A stretch of DNA of 64,000 nucleotides from Terrirubrum flagellatum (GTDB lineage Bacteria; Pseudomonadota; Alphaproteobacteria; Rhizobiales; Beijerinckiaceae): the NCBI RefSeq assembly GCF_022059845.1, contig NZ_CP091852.1, positions 1 through 64,000 of the forward strand, in the 5' to 3' direction. The notes beneath the pieces are model-generated. The model made no database searches, had not been told where the DNA came from, and saw only the letters and a program-made list of their open reading frames with translations. The number at the start of each line of letters is the position of its first letter. The stretch's first letter is position 1. Below are positions 40,701 through 47,312 of the stretch, piece by piece. Made by a program: the position numbers and the translations under genes.

Positions 40701-43700
40701 GCGGGCGCGCCGCTGACCATCGGGACCTTGACCTCGGCCGGCCCGGCTTCGCTTCGGGCAGGCGGCGCGATCGCCATTACGAGTGCGGCGACGACGCTCG
40801 GCGATCTGTCGATTGTGTCGACAAACGCTGGCGTCACGGCGGCGACGCTCAATTCGGCTGGCGCTCTGTCATTGATCGCGCCCGGTGCCATTCAGGTGAC
40901 GACTCTGACAGCAGGCGGCGGCGCGACGGTTCAGTCAAGCGCGAGCACGCTGCGCGTCGATACAGGCTCCGCCGGCGGGACAGCGATGCTCGGCGCGCAC
41001 GACGCTGTCACGCTGGGAACTTTCACGACGACGACGGGTGATCTTTCAGTCGCCTCCACGAACGCCGGCCTTACCGCGGCGACATTGCAGGCGGCTGGCG
41101 CTCTTTCGCTGACCGCGGCGGGCGACATTCGCGTAACGACGTCGGCGACTTCGGGTGGAACGACGAGCGCGACGTCTTCGGGCGGAACGCTGGACGTTGC
41201 TTCGCTGACCTCGGGCGGAGCGGCGACGCTGTCGGGATCCGGCCTTGTGACGATCGGTTCGGCGCAGACGCAATCGGGTGATCTTTCAGTCGCCTCCACG
41301 AACGCCGGGATCACGGCGGCGATGCTGAACGCGGCCGGCGCTTTGTCGCTGATGGCGGCGGGCGACATTCATACGACGACGTCAGCGACTTCGGGTGGAA
41401 CGACAAGTGTGATGTCTTCGGGCGGAATGCTGGACTTCGTTTCGCTGACCTCAAGTGGAGCGGCGACGTTGTCGGGTGCGGGCCTTGTGACGATCGGCTC
41501 GGCGCAGACGCAATCGGGCGATCTCTCGGTTACATCCACGAACGCCGGGATCACGGCGGCGATGCTGAACGCGGCTGGCGCCTTGTCGCTGACGGCGCCC
41601 GGCGCGATTCAGGTGACGACTCTGACGGCGGGCGGCGGCGCGACGGTTCAATCGAGCGCCGGCGCGCTGCGCATCGATACGGGCTCGGCAGGCGGGACAT
41701 CGGCGCTGAGTGCGCGGGACGCCGTGACGCTGGGAGCCTTCACGACGACAGCGGGCGACCTCTCGCTAGCCTCTGCGAACGCTGGCGTCACTGCGGCGAC
41801 GCTGAATGCGTCCGGCGCTCTGTCGGCGACTGCGTCCGGCGCCATTGTAGTGATAACATCGGCGATCTCTGGCGGAACGACGAATGCAACGTCTTCGGGC
41901 GGAACGCTCGATCTGACGTCATTGACCTCGGGTGGAGCGGCGACGTTGTCGGGCTCGGGTCTTGTGACGATTGGCTCGGCGCAGACGCAATCGGGCGATC
42001 TCTCCGTCGCCTCTGTGAATGCTGGCGTCACGGCGACGACGCTGAATGTGGCCGGCGCGCTGTCATTGACTGCGCCCGGCGCCATTCAGGTGACAACTCT
42101 GACGGCAGGCGGCGGCGCGATGGCTCAGTCGAGCGCGAGCACGCTGCGCGTCGATACGGGCTCGGCCGGCGGGACGTCGATGCTCAGCGCGCGCGACGCA
42201 GTCACGCTCGGAACCTTCACAACGACGTCAGGCGATCTCTCTGTCGCCTCCACGAACGCCGGGATTACAGCGGCGACCCTTGATGCCGCCGGCGCGCTGT
42301 CGCTGATGGCGCCGGGCGCGATTCAGGTCTCGACGTCGGCGACCTCTGGCGGAACGTCGAGCGCGAACTCGTCCGGCTCCACACTAGGCGTCGCGTCGCT
42401 GACGTCGGGAGCAGACGCGACCCTGTCGGCCTCCGGCCTTGTGACAATCGGATCAGCTTTGACCAGATCCGGCGATCTGTCAGTCACATCCGCGAACGCT
42501 GGCGTCACCGCGACAACGCTCGATGCGGCCGGCGCTGCCGCGATCGATGCGCAAGGCGCGGTCGGGGTCGCATCATTGAGCGCCGGCGGCGGCGCAAGAG
42601 TCGTGACGCCAGGTTCGATCCAGATCACGGCGCTCACCGCCGGCCAGGGCGCGACAATCCAGTCGAGCGCAAGCACGCTGGCAATCGGCGCGGGTTCGGC
42701 CGGCGGAACGTCGACGCTCGGCGCACAGGACTCGGTGACGCTGGGATCATACGGAACGACTTCTGGCGATCTGTCGATCACATCGACGAACGCCGGCGTC
42801 GCCGCGGCGACGTTGAACGCGGCCGGCGCCCTGTCGCTAACGGCTGGCGGCGCCATTCAGGTGATCGCGTCGGCGACCTCTGGCGGAACAACGAGTGCGA
42901 TATCTTCGGGCGGGACGCTGGACATTGCGTCGCTGACTTCGAGCGGAGCGGCGACGCTGTCGGGCTTCGGTTCTGTGACGATTGGTTCGGCGCAGACGCA
43001 ATCGGGCGATCTCTCGGTCGCCTCTGCGAACGCCGGCGTCACGGCGGCGACGCTGAACGCGGCCGGCGCGTTGTCGCTGACGGCGGCGGGCGACATTCAC
43101 GCGACGACGTCGGCGACTTCGGGTGGAACGACGAGTGCGACGTCTTCGGGCGGAATGCTGGACTTCGTTTCGCTGACCTCAGGTGGAGCGGCGACGTTGT
43201 CGGGCGCGGGCCTTGTGACGATCGGCTCAGCGCAGACGCAATCTGGTGATCTCTCGGTCGCCTCCGCGAACGCCGGGATCACGGCGACGACGCTGAACGC
43301 GGCTGGCGCTCTGTCATTGACCGCGCCCAGCGCCATTCAGGTGACGACTCTGACGGCAGGCGGCGGCGCGACGGCTCAGTCAAGCGCGAGCACGCTGCGC
43401 GTCGATACCGGCTCGGCTGGCGGGACATCGATGCTCAGCGCGCGCGACGCAGTGACGCTCGGAACCTTCACGACCACATCTGGCGGTCTGTCGGTCACGT
43501 CGACGAACGCCGGGACTGCAGCGAACCGCCTCGCGTCGGCGGACTTCCTGACGCTGAATTCGTTTGACGCGATCTCCACCTCCACATTGAGCGCTGTCGG
43601 CGCGCTGACTCTCGCGTCGAACAATGCGATCGACGTCGCAAACATGACGGCGGGCGGCGCGATCGCCGTGCGGTCCCTCGCCTCCACCGTGCGCAATCAG

Positions 43701-44939
43701 GTCGCTGTCGCCGGCGCGACTTCGATGGTTTCGGCGCGGAGCGATGTCACACTGGGCTCCTTCACGATCAGCGCCGGCGATTTGTCGATCGCATCGGCCG
43801 CCGCAGGCGTCACGGCGAACAGTTTGTATGTTGCCGGCGCGATCATGCTGACAGCGCCCGGCGCGATCGAGACCGGAACGATTATCGCAGGCGGCGGCGT
43901 GACTGCGACGTCGACGGCTGGGACGCTTCGCATCGCCAGCGCCGCCGCGGGCGCGACCTCCTCGCTGTATGCCGCGGATTCGCTCACGGTCGGATCGTTC
44001 GAGACGACGGCCGGCGGCCTGTCGATGACCTCGGCGAACGCTGGCGTCGCAAGCAACACGGTCTTCGCAGCCGGCGATCTCGTGGTCGCCGGGCAGTCGA
44101 TCCAGTTCGGCCGCAGCGAGAGCGGCGGCGCTACGCGGCTGGCCAGCGCCGGCTCGATCGATGGCGGTCTTGGCCTCGCGGCGGGGGACTTCGTCGCGCG
44201 GGCGGGCGGGTCGATCCGCGCCGCGGCGGTCGCCGCCTGGCGAGCGGATTTCGGCGCCATGGACGATGTGCGCGTCGATCGTCTGGGCGCGGCTGCGGAG
44301 CTGATCATTCGCGGCACGATCACTGTGTCCGACATCGCGCAACTGCCATCGGGATCGACCGCTCCGCTGCAGCTGTCGGTTGGCGGAATGCGCGACCGCG
44401 CCGCGACGTCCGCACGCCTTTCGATCGACGCGCCGAACGGCGTCAGGTCGCCCGTGTTCAATGTCGTCGACGCGGAGATGACGACGACAGCGTCGGACAT
44501 CTCCGTCGCGTCGGCCTTCGTTCCCGGCTCGCTCCATCTGACGACAGCGACGATTGATCTGCTGGCTAACAATCGCAGCCCCAGGCCGATTGCTGGATAT
44601 GGGGTCCAGCTTTTCCAGCGTGACGGCGCGTTCGCCTTCACGCTGACGGGCAAGCGAATCGAGACGACCGCCTCAATCGTGCAGTTCGAGAAGGGCGTCG
44701 AAACCGTCTGGCTGTCTGACGGCGGGCCTATCCAGGGCGTAAGTTCGATTTCGGAATTGTCGCGAATCGGCGATCCGGGCATGGTTCGCGCCAACGGGGC
44801 GTTTGCGGCCGCCCTGAAGGCTTTCGCGACGATGGGGTCATGGAGCAGTCCAGTGGCAGGGTTTGTGGCCGCCGCTCCAGGCGTGCAGGGGAAACCCGTC
44901 AACACGGGCTCCTCCGATGGCGCGGATCAGGACTCCTGA
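25773..44939 (+). CDS. Giant two-partner-secretion filamentous adhesin (LktA-like)
   Basis: 6388 residues. An extended basic leader ends in a hydrophobic core and a cleavage site after GASPGFAQ. A TPS/FHA N-terminal domain follows (about 95-230; YNSFSQF, VNGVLNSYRQGRIGGNVYFSDSHG). The rest is beta-helix-like repeats of the kind in LktA-family filamentous adhesins. Special segments: helical tandem units near 2362-2549 and again near 4365-4443, a Tyr/Asn-rich middle (about 3300-4200) with four cysteine pairs, and about thirteen 80-residue repeats (5010-6080). The ATG at 25773 has no good ribosome site; a TTG at 25854 has GAGG 8 bases before it and also leaves a complete signal, so it may be the true start. 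Exported by the TpsB encoded next. Role: surface adhesion, aggregation or possibly leukotoxin-like activity. Confidence 0.9.
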   Translation: MTLGRIGVARHGNTNPERSNGLEEEATLPPSRKSTGVRSARARERSAVLIGLPLRRAAGVATGLTRLRNRLLAGPAMAVAFGASPGFAQNQIIPDGRTQTQVNVQGATTNITTSTVSGNAGYNSFSQFRTGAGTTVNLHLPQGTGALVNIVRDGPVVVNGVLNSYRQGRIGGNVYFSDSHGFTVGPQGVINTGSLTVNTPTREFLDRVISPNGVVNAEAAAQLRANDVPLSPDGTITIEGRINARRSVTLHGASVRVDGRIAANAAPVDIGERRRAHRAAFEATVNTRGLTRGGAMVARRGGGIEIVAAGSVSLSGRLSANATHRRAAGVVTVRAGGRIDVASTARVSAKGRAPAAWITTPGLNTADGGRISITSADAIAVAAGARFNASAAKAAPGKGGEIRVFAGTNLQAASDSSWQAAGGASGDGGFIELSAKQTVAIGSIALDLSSRGGVAGTLLIDPTDIVIGGASSPQATIGVDGGSSLPNLISNGGNITLEATNSITISAGGLVDSRQYNSAAGDLSASNPSTGASGSITLKAPIISVAGSIRADVSTGSSYAAGDITLISQKAHEIASGLAQATATIDVSGTISGRNITMTADGAASSNFIDAAGGLAQAIGTSVASTLFGLNGGYVGSHLETRVTLLDGANVTASGNVVMTATGVQTAATPAITVSGVNPFAAAVTTAEISGTVKAEVMSGAHLTVGRDLTVTAENTVTMMATALSVSTANTRVNATVAIGQTDVDTWAILHSGATVSVGAGGNVTVGAKNTNSFSTSATAMALAGGQAGIAVAYSDTRATAEARVGVSLGSSTSQLGRLTIQATSDNDKNATTSSVAVGNNGLINALGLASLGASQFSSLATRLGVSTGGGSSDVFKVGSAVTIANSNLAARAAIDADAGGTPPTISVLNVGSGVLVASRLVDFAVRVAADSSINSNSNDPNGPNPPTASNPSATTALSFGIAVGNISHVSNASIGQGVTVTAGRIGVAASTEVPISVTWLDWDGVGQAISHINGSLGLVADVLTSYANATTSSNNLGLAGAVNYFRVTNETAAWVGQGATLNQSGGVGSSVRTLADGYELNLDQAVSVKAETATSSIDIAGNLAVFSFYQTNGGGGSAIGGALNDVKTSSTTVAAIASGATINATGLSVTADNRDKIFAVAPTSGAAKGALALNGIVSNLALQNHTLASISKEATVSASSVDIEASQFVSLFSLTGAVARGAASGVGLSVATLIPVADTRAYVGDNAADLSDDRLQRANAGQGVISTGRITVDASSSGRLLVASMAAAVVDPAQPSLDLNSFSLSDSAFDALASKAGGPSFSLSAAGTAAVAQTTVDTKAIIDGIQLRNASGGGNVDVGVTAENATIIENGAGAAALNLSGNQSVSSNALAGAVAIGILGNSTDAAIRNSTLTNADDVTVRALSGGRQTIVGLGIAGSRSSIGSVATISVAVGIVTDRVLAEVSNTAITANGMVGADLNVNAYQTTDIGIGGGALSLGGRAGFGAAITYASIGNPDGSDAVSALVRGSSASGFDGVQVTASNSSRIGAGAAAGGGGADANGLAGAFVITEITPTTRAGIISDGAANLAINLRGEAIVLANGERNSSFDAIISGRVAATDTGQVDFTGAALNANQAANPIGAAIMAVAGAVQGGQNSLGISLLSNRIATSHLASIDGVDLLSTGGDVSVSARDGSTITSIAIGAGLATGQFAGLASTSLPSIDNVISATISGAGTMVTGRDVSVLASGSSSIRGGAGTLGISLGVAAIGLSIVDSSIANEITAGISDANIRATRDLKVLGDSTATITSIALGIAASRNIGLAGSIATSSVATNVTSSVSDADIIADNNLGVIATNRDSIAVVAGAAGVTVGQPSIAGGLSVVNNTIGGATSASIANSSADAKAAGAGAMTIDSGRLANAVDLSAVTSISIAAPDQTMTQRSLHGLGVVAMSSQAVRANSVTAGLAIFPVSGAFARVVISNIMGGATSASISDSSIDARLTGAGPAAPDVAVLAGSNSYAATFIVAGAAGGIAGAGSDAQTIMNRQTSATVTQSTVGTTTPGYAGPGVQTVDIEALATQAAAGQVVSFAAGIGGAAATGISDSFDATTTASFDGGLVTAKRMIVNAESSNGFNATAAAGSGGAVGFGSAYVVASSDNTTIASIGGGASQSTLNLNGDLTVAALNGGDFTALAAGGSAAGGAAVAGMVNVINIDNVTRALITGATITQLSTATETVNGVARSALISVTATESVTIEPTTGTAAASAGLGLGSATNIVNFNGGVSAAITDSTTSSPGAVTVSSGSNRTINIETVTVGAGGSSGVGAAVAVLKIGSAGPSEAQSDLNAGGDGTLSRVNQLTAVSGDFVLSTTGVSAYRTALGSAGTGQTEAQLRAAALTEYQLLLQNGVVSNGTLTLTASGVAALRATAATALGVANPTDAQVRSYASSRYALLDGGRIQYVLGESGLANYRPTVALSITDPTDDQVRVAANDKYQSLLANGAVNNGKLTLTTQGIAAFRSEATASLGHAATDAEVKTYAANLYSYFVSYRARTATPTGYSATAALDQSSSEISAGVSGGSLSAGSLSVRSTTTTASYNHATGVGSGSAGVGAATAYTTVGDVITATVQGTSVTAGALTVGATAQDGANPAARIASYAGAGGLAAAAGAAVANASINNTVSATAAGTFTLTGAASLSASDASGVRADAFGATAGGGLALGVSLAKASRTSAVNSTLASNARVASATGLTVDATSSGYAFASATAGVGGLLVGGAGADARANDSASVTALVGSGASANVGTGTISVTATASPDAKSSALGASVAGGLAVGAAIARSTASPTVLAAINGNASLPASQFTAGTLSVQAKGSVFGAAVSDITGMPTSTADFTRGGQSAASWAVAGSGSVYYSAVGADSRAVNTSSVIASVGDYVRLPVGSVTIKADNSSIQAAKGTGVALGGVAAIGAVNAQADATSTTNATVGDNVVMAAAGAGSFTLQAIGSDTQIARATSGSGGMVAGAGATAKTSDTAGVNATIGASVSINTNLISISAKHSDIYAETVDSTQGALLGASASIANHTVTSDVLVSIGDNTILAARGAGTKSCYVTTCLQGIGIESRNIFSELSLGDTITGGAGGGVNGVGAESRTTITGTSRVLLGDNVSLSAGQDAVSSPGPISIQAISELDANDQVSLTTGGALQGAGVSSYYTADPDNTVTLGASNSLTSAGVINVGTYTKANVKTNALVSTFGVLAAVGTANADSTVRTDQTITIGANSTLTGLDNVNVTAGRDASGIATTEINGDATALGYIRGLIAVPTARASTNLRNTARLVVNTGAALLSAQNVTLGAFDGSLNANADGAGHGFELYAIPVTARSESPIKQATSTLVMDGRAVGGVFHEQEIIIGCGAGGLSICGVNDTPSIYIKAGGAPVAVTYDPNFNAVQYVRDNYTTYTGTLPDTTVADTLVGGISSGLVKAVRVSQLYAAGGNVFVTADTVQGSGSLTANGGPTIKVTNNSAAYLILDGGAYIPDLDTGRILGGNGLTKTTVNPNGTASIIISNAYTRDDVGGYGPALLIAGDITNLGGLVSLNNTQGSFGFSGQRIDALQFNVTVPNGAVAVASNGPNGMYNAGASPMAEWGSWIYYPGAQPGAASNTYVINDTVNAIANTLYFGNGNSLNYQLYHNINDGSDPANRYSTIMYGNCIGYGATGMNCVGGYYFGNGINFAQIPIVPKYYENNAATAQGSGAQIYGAQVAIKATVINVNAAIEAGRVTNQSVYLDANLYQALAFAAFNYNYYGYGSPTVDLTNDPRILNYGSAANTYRVVNSGDKLIPVTYDIRTGQLTISDVNASSGGGSVLLDGQIISTNTLGSIKINGGFGHVDIINNSGMELITNRINTGTASGPNASVSKITIIDRLKSADVNTSVYVYTPGSGITKYITSNGAQPILSGANATQPAEFISGDTTRYTPVSGTRYEWTQQLWVHKDGLIVNNPNAQGVWRYNSGSANNPWEYVAAPATGIWGDGTSSGPDYWNVSSSPQGRLVNNPGAAGTVFYETLQGGVVEVINAMQTYGNCNGGNPSFCDFDFRGNTGSTANSYWNYNYVKDAWLQVTASVKADNQFGISFAGNAAGSVRIESNASVRQQGNIVNPSGDTRIVASAGSLAQAPNVSILSNNLVLYGRNAVGSAAAPIQATLTSGADVAAYSGAGGIYLNIDSDAKIFRLNANNDAGVNVYGDIVVHATGGMELSSRVPSNYVNVLGDNISLTSDNGAIGGVAAPLQMQAFSTLQPDGSRTGGVVNLKAKGDIGVQQLADAGDLRVGLISSTTGDVRIDVQGGRLVSATGQTAGQALSADQLAAVSRSLKLTAADGANAAAQASVASFERQVTLSYDPYIALARNGVVTNGRFALNANAVALYQTFADAELGHVASDQEVKDYAARRYDAYANLFSTAYGANWSNLARFNPATPQSGFVFSATASDAVAGLVNNIAGDAAWTDRQLVSAINVSALQPASSSVGNGVALVVGRDVTLNIAGNIGSLAPDASVSLASIRDGTISNANLAALSAASTPGTVKIVGQTAGGARVEVTDLATVAPGVTLTSVEIKQTAPLFISASGVFSGSAQGDIYVQATSAAQAGGANINVGRVTATGAINLQAPGAISAATIPNSTTPRNAVQVQAGGDLVLVAGGGSIGSSATPLTYQIGGRLVSASAAADAYLAAFGGPAQIGRISAIGTASLTAASGGIQGYLPGIAISAGTVVLNAGGDVGSSANPLGVRVGGTGEFSGQIGGSAYILSPAISGTTAALRVGDLSATSGVVMSADDEVRVLRSVRSAGGGVSITSDSISMASGASIASVGLVALTSASDISLGRVSSAFVPASGATSVMISAAGAITGNGDSGNQIEALTLGGVIKLIAGANIGASELAPLSFVGASLSAESLTGGVFLSTASSARVTSLIASAGAAWLNSSAALTIDALTSRGATIQAAGAPLTIGTLTSAGPASLRAGGAIAITSAATTLGDLSIVSTNAGVTAATLNSAGALSLIAPGAIQVTTLTAGGGATVQSSASTLRVDTGSAGGTAMLGAHDAVTLGTFTTTTGDLSVASTNAGLTAATLQAAGALSLTAAGDIRVTTSATSGGTTSATSSGGTLDVASLTSGGAATLSGSGLVTIGSAQTQSGDLSVASTNAGITAAMLNAAGALSLMAAGDIHTTTSATSGGTTSVMSSGGMLDFVSLTSSGAATLSGAGLVTIGSAQTQSGDLSVTSTNAGITAAMLNAAGALSLTAPGAIQVTTLTAGGGATVQSSAGALRIDTGSAGGTSALSARDAVTLGAFTTTAGDLSLASANAGVTAATLNASGALSATASGAIVVITSAISGGTTNATSSGGTLDLTSLTSGGAATLSGSGLVTIGSAQTQSGDLSVASVNAGVTATTLNVAGALSLTAPGAIQVTTLTAGGGAMAQSSASTLRVDTGSAGGTSMLSARDAVTLGTFTTTSGDLSVASTNAGITAATLDAAGALSLMAPGAIQVSTSATSGGTSSANSSGSTLGVASLTSGADATLSASGLVTIGSALTRSGDLSVTSANAGVTATTLDAAGAAAIDAQGAVGVASLSAGGGARVVTPGSIQITALTAGQGATIQSSASTLAIGAGSAGGTSTLGAQDSVTLGSYGTTSGDLSITSTNAGVAAATLNAAGALSLTAGGAIQVIASATSGGTTSAISSGGTLDIASLTSSGAATLSGFGSVTIGSAQTQSGDLSVASANAGVTAATLNAAGALSLTAAGDIHATTSATSGGTTSATSSGGMLDFVSLTSGGAATLSGAGLVTIGSAQTQSGDLSVASANAGITATTLNAAGALSLTAPSAIQVTTLTAGGGATAQSSASTLRVDTGSAGGTSMLSARDAVTLGTFTTTSGGLSVTSTNAGTAANRLASADFLTLNSFDAISTSTLSAVGALTLASNNAIDVANMTAGGAIAVRSLASTVRNQVAVAGATSMVSARSDVTLGSFTISAGDLSIASAAAGVTANSLYVAGAIMLTAPGAIETGTIIAGGGVTATSTAGTLRIASAAAGATSSLYAADSLTVGSFETTAGGLSMTSANAGVASNTVFAAGDLVVAGQSIQFGRSESGGATRLASAGSIDGGLGLAAGDFVARAGGSIRAAAVAAWRADFGAMDDVRVDRLGAAAELIIRGTITVSDIAQLPSGSTAPLQLSVGGMRDRAATSARLSIDAPNGVRSPVFNVVDAEMTTTASDISVASAFVPGSLHLTTATIDLLANNRSPRPIAGYGVQLFQRDGAFAFTLTGKRIETTASIVQFEKGVETVWLSDGGPIQGVSSISELSRIGDPGMVRANGAFAAALKAFATMGSWSSPVAGFVAAAPGVQGKPVNTGSSDGADQDS
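32858..33420 (+). repeat. Four tandem ~47-residue helical units inside the adhesin
   Basis: Each unit reads roughly L-T-x-x-G-V-x-x-x-R-x-x-A-x-x-x-L-G, then TDAQVRxYA, then Y-x-x-L-L-x-N-G-x-V-x-N-G. Composition (Ala, Leu, Glu, Arg, Tyr) predicts alpha helix, in contrast to the surrounding beta repeats. A related copy lies near 38866-39100 (NGVVTNGRFALNANAVALYQ; SDQEVKDYAARRYDAY). Confidence 0.75.
40800..44012 (+). repeat. About thirteen ~240-bp repeats in the adhesin C-terminal third
   Basis: Units begin GDLSVASTNAGVTAATLNAAGALSL or close variants. Two sub-types alternate irregularly: type A (TLTAGGGATVQSS...GSAGGTSMLSARDAVTLGTFTTT) and type B (SATSGGTTSATSSGGTLD...GAATLSGSGLVTIGSAQTQ). 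Early units are very similar in DNA, the last two are diverged. Such tracts favour slipped pairing and copy-number change. Confidence 0.85.
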
Positions 44940-46591
44940 TGAAGGTAAAAGCGGGGGCAGGCGGCCGGCTGGCCTCCCCGGCTGCGTGCGCGGGGATTAT
45001 CGCCTTCGTCGTATTCGGCAGCCCTGCAATCGCGCAGACCAACCCGAGCACGCTTGAGCGCGAGTCGGAGCGGCAGCGGACCCAGATCGAGCAGCAAACA
45101 GCGCCGCGGCGTCAGACCGGCCCGAACGTGGTCGGGCCAGGCGCGGCCGCGCGCGTCGAATTTCCGCCGGGCGGAACCACGGTGCTGCTGCGCGAGGTGC
45201 GCATCGACAAATCCTCGTTGCTGAGCTCGGACGAGATCGAAGCGATCAAGCGGAAATATGTCGGCCGCCGCGTCGACCTCGCGCAGATCGGCGCGCTCGT
45301 TCAGGAGATCAACGACATCTATGCGGCGCGGGGCCATATCACGGCCAGCGCCATCCTGCCGCCGCAAAAGCTGACGCAGGGCGTCCTCACGGTGAAACTC
45401 ATCGAGGGAAAGCTCGGGAATCTCACGGTCACGGGCGCGGTCCAGACGTCGCCGTCCTACATCAAGTCAAGCGTCCCTGTGGCCGCGGGCGACACGGTCG
45501 ACGTGCCCGCGCTCAATCGCAGCATCGCCATCTTCAACCGGACGAACGAGACGCAGTTGCGCGCGCAGCTACGCGCGGGCGGCCAGTTCGGCCTCACCGA
45601 CATCGAGCTTGCGACGACGGAGCCGCCGCGCAACATCGTGCAGATATTCGGCGACAACCAGGCGGCGACGACGGCGGGGCGCTATCAGGCCGGGCTGTAC
45701 TGGCGACTGCATGGCCTCTTCGGAATCGATGACCGGCTGACGACTTACGGCGTCATATCGCGCGGAAGCCTCTATGGAAGCAGCAGCTTCACCTTGCCGA
45801 TCACGCCCTACGGAACACGGCTCGGCTTGAGCTACTCCCGCTCCGGGAACCATGTGGTTGACGGTCCGCTGCTGCAATTGAGATCGAAGGGCGAGTCGCA
45901 GAACAGCGCGGTTAATCTGAGCCAGCCGCTGTTCGGAACCGAGGCTCTCTCGCTGCTCGCGATCGGCAGCTTCACGCTTGGCGACACGCGCAGCGACCAG
46001 CTTGAAGTCAATGTGGTGCGCAGCTCGTTCCAGCGCTGGACCGGAGGGCTGGCGTTCACCTGGACGTCGCCGATTCATTCGCTGTCGGTGTCGCCAACCA
46101 TTTCGCGCGTACACTGGAAAAACAGCATTGCGGGCGCGTCGAGCGACTTCACGATCCTTGGCGGAAACACCACGAACTTCGTGCGCTTTTCTGACCAGCT
46201 CTACGCCTCGCTGGTCGGCTCCTGGCAATATTCGCGCGATCCGCTTCCGGGCGATCAGACATTCCAGATCGGCGGCCCGACGACCGTCCGCGGATATCCC
46301 ATCGGAGTCGCCGCCGGCGATTCCGGATATTACGGTCAGGCCGAGCTGCACTACGCTTTCGGCGACGCGCTGCGCAATGTCGACGTGTTCGCGTTCATCG
46401 ATCACGGGGCTGTCTTCGCAACCTTTCCGAAGATGACGCGCGCGAGCGCGGCGGGAGTAGGCGTGTCCTGGCGCCCCGCCGAATGGGTGACGCTGGAATC
46501 GAGCGTCGGGTTCCCTATTGTCAATGTGGCCAGCTCGCAGCGCAGTCATGAAGTCTATGTGCGGCTCTCGTTCCGGCCGCAGATCAACTGA
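44939..46591 (+). CDS. TpsB-type outer-membrane transporter (ShlB/FhaC/HecB family)
   Basis: 550 residues from ATG 44939, which shares its A with the adhesin stop (TGATG), so translation is coupled. Signal peptide ends near SPAIAQT; a Gln/Arg-rich linker follows; POTRA region about 80-165 (TVLLREVRIDKSSLLSSDEIEAI; GRRVDLAQIGALVQEINDIYAARGHI); then a 16-strand barrel with the VRGY motif near residue 450 (GGPTTVRGYPIG) and a C-terminal strand ending in RLSFRPQIN. Exports the adhesin across the outer membrane. The frame extends upstream to 44840 only as an overlap with the adhesin gene. Confidence 0.93.
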   Translation: MKVKAGAGGRLASPAACAGIIAFVVFGSPAIAQTNPSTLERESERQRTQIEQQTAPRRQTGPNVVGPGAAARVEFPPGGTTVLLREVRIDKSSLLSSDEIEAIKRKYVGRRVDLAQIGALVQEINDIYAARGHITASAILPPQKLTQGVLTVKLIEGKLGNLTVTGAVQTSPSYIKSSVPVAAGDTVDVPALNRSIAIFNRTNETQLRAQLRAGGQFGLTDIELATTEPPRNIVQIFGDNQAATTAGRYQAGLYWRLHGLFGIDDRLTTYGVISRGSLYGSSSFTLPITPYGTRLGLSYSRSGNHVVDGPLLQLRSKGESQNSAVNLSQPLFGTEALSLLAIGSFTLGDTRSDQLEVNVVRSSFQRWTGGLAFTWTSPIHSLSVSPTISRVHWKNSIAGASSDFTILGGNTTNFVRFSDQLYASLVGSWQYSRDPLPGDQTFQIGGPTTVRGYPIGVAAGDSGYYGQAELHYAFGDALRNVDVFAFIDHGAVFATFPKMTRASAAGVGVSWRPAEWVTLESSVGFPIVNVASSQRSHEVYVRLSFRPQIN

Positions 46592-46647
46592 TCAGGCCTG
46601 AAGCCGTGGCTTCCCGCGTCGATCGCAATATGTCCGGAGTAATCGTG

Positions 46648-47247
46648 ATGGGCCGCAAGTCTCTTTTGCTCACCGTGGCGGCGCTGATCGGCGTCTGGAC
46701 GGCCCTGATCGCTCCCTCGACGGCCCAATCGCCGCCGCCCCGTCCAGCGGCGCCGAAAGCGCCCGCCGAACAGACCTTGCCGCCGCCGAGCGCGGAGCCC
46801 GAGGCGACGACGGCGACCTTCAGCGACTGGACATTGCGGTGTCAGCGCTTCGCGGGCGCGGCGACGCCGATGCGCATCTGCGAGGTGAGCCATTCCGTTC
46901 AGGGTCAGACAGCGCAAACGACGCTGCTGCAACTTGCATTCGCGCGGCTGACCCCCGCCGATCCTCTCAGGCTCACTCTGGTCGCGCCCGTCAATGTGAC
47001 GTTTCCCTCGAAGCCCGCGATCCGCGTCGGCGATCGCGATTCCCCGCCGGTCGAGATCGAATGGCGCCGCTGCATTCCCGGCGGCTGCATCGCCGAACTC
47101 GACATGCGCGAGGATATGCTCGCGCGCTGGCGCGCTCATGTCGGGCCGGGCAGCGTGACGCTGAAGGACGCTGCGGGCCGAGACGTTGTCGTGCCGATCT
47201 CGTTCCGCGGGCTCGCTCAGGCGCTGGACGCGCTGGCCCGCTCCTGA
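46648..47247 (+). CDS. Invasion-associated locus B (IalB) family protein
   Basis: 199 residues from ATG 46648 (MGRKSLLLTVAALIGVWTALIAPSTAQS), which begins a clean signal peptide and has GGAG 9 bases upstream; ATG 46630 and GTG 46606 are alternatives without a ribosome site. A Pro-rich linker leads to the IalB core: FSDWTLRCQ, RICEVSHSVQ, IEWRRCIPGGCIAEL, with four cysteines likely in two disulfides. IalB proteins are periplasmic or envelope proteins; that of Bartonella is linked to erythrocyte invasion. Its position behind the TPS pair suggests an envelope role with the adhesin. Confidence 0.88.
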   Translation: MGRKSLLLTVAALIGVWTALIAPSTAQSPPPRPAAPKAPAEQTLPPPSAEPEATTATFSDWTLRCQRFAGAATPMRICEVSHSVQGQTAQTTLLQLAFARLTPADPLRLTLVAPVNVTFPSKPAIRVGDRDSPPVEIEWRRCIPGGCIAELDMREDMLARWRAHVGPGSVTLKDAAGRDVVVPISFRGLAQALDALARS

Positions 47248-47312
47248 ACTCGCCAATTCAACCCGATCGCCGGCGCGGATTGCAGCCGGAACGCTGTGAT
47301 GGATGAACGCCA

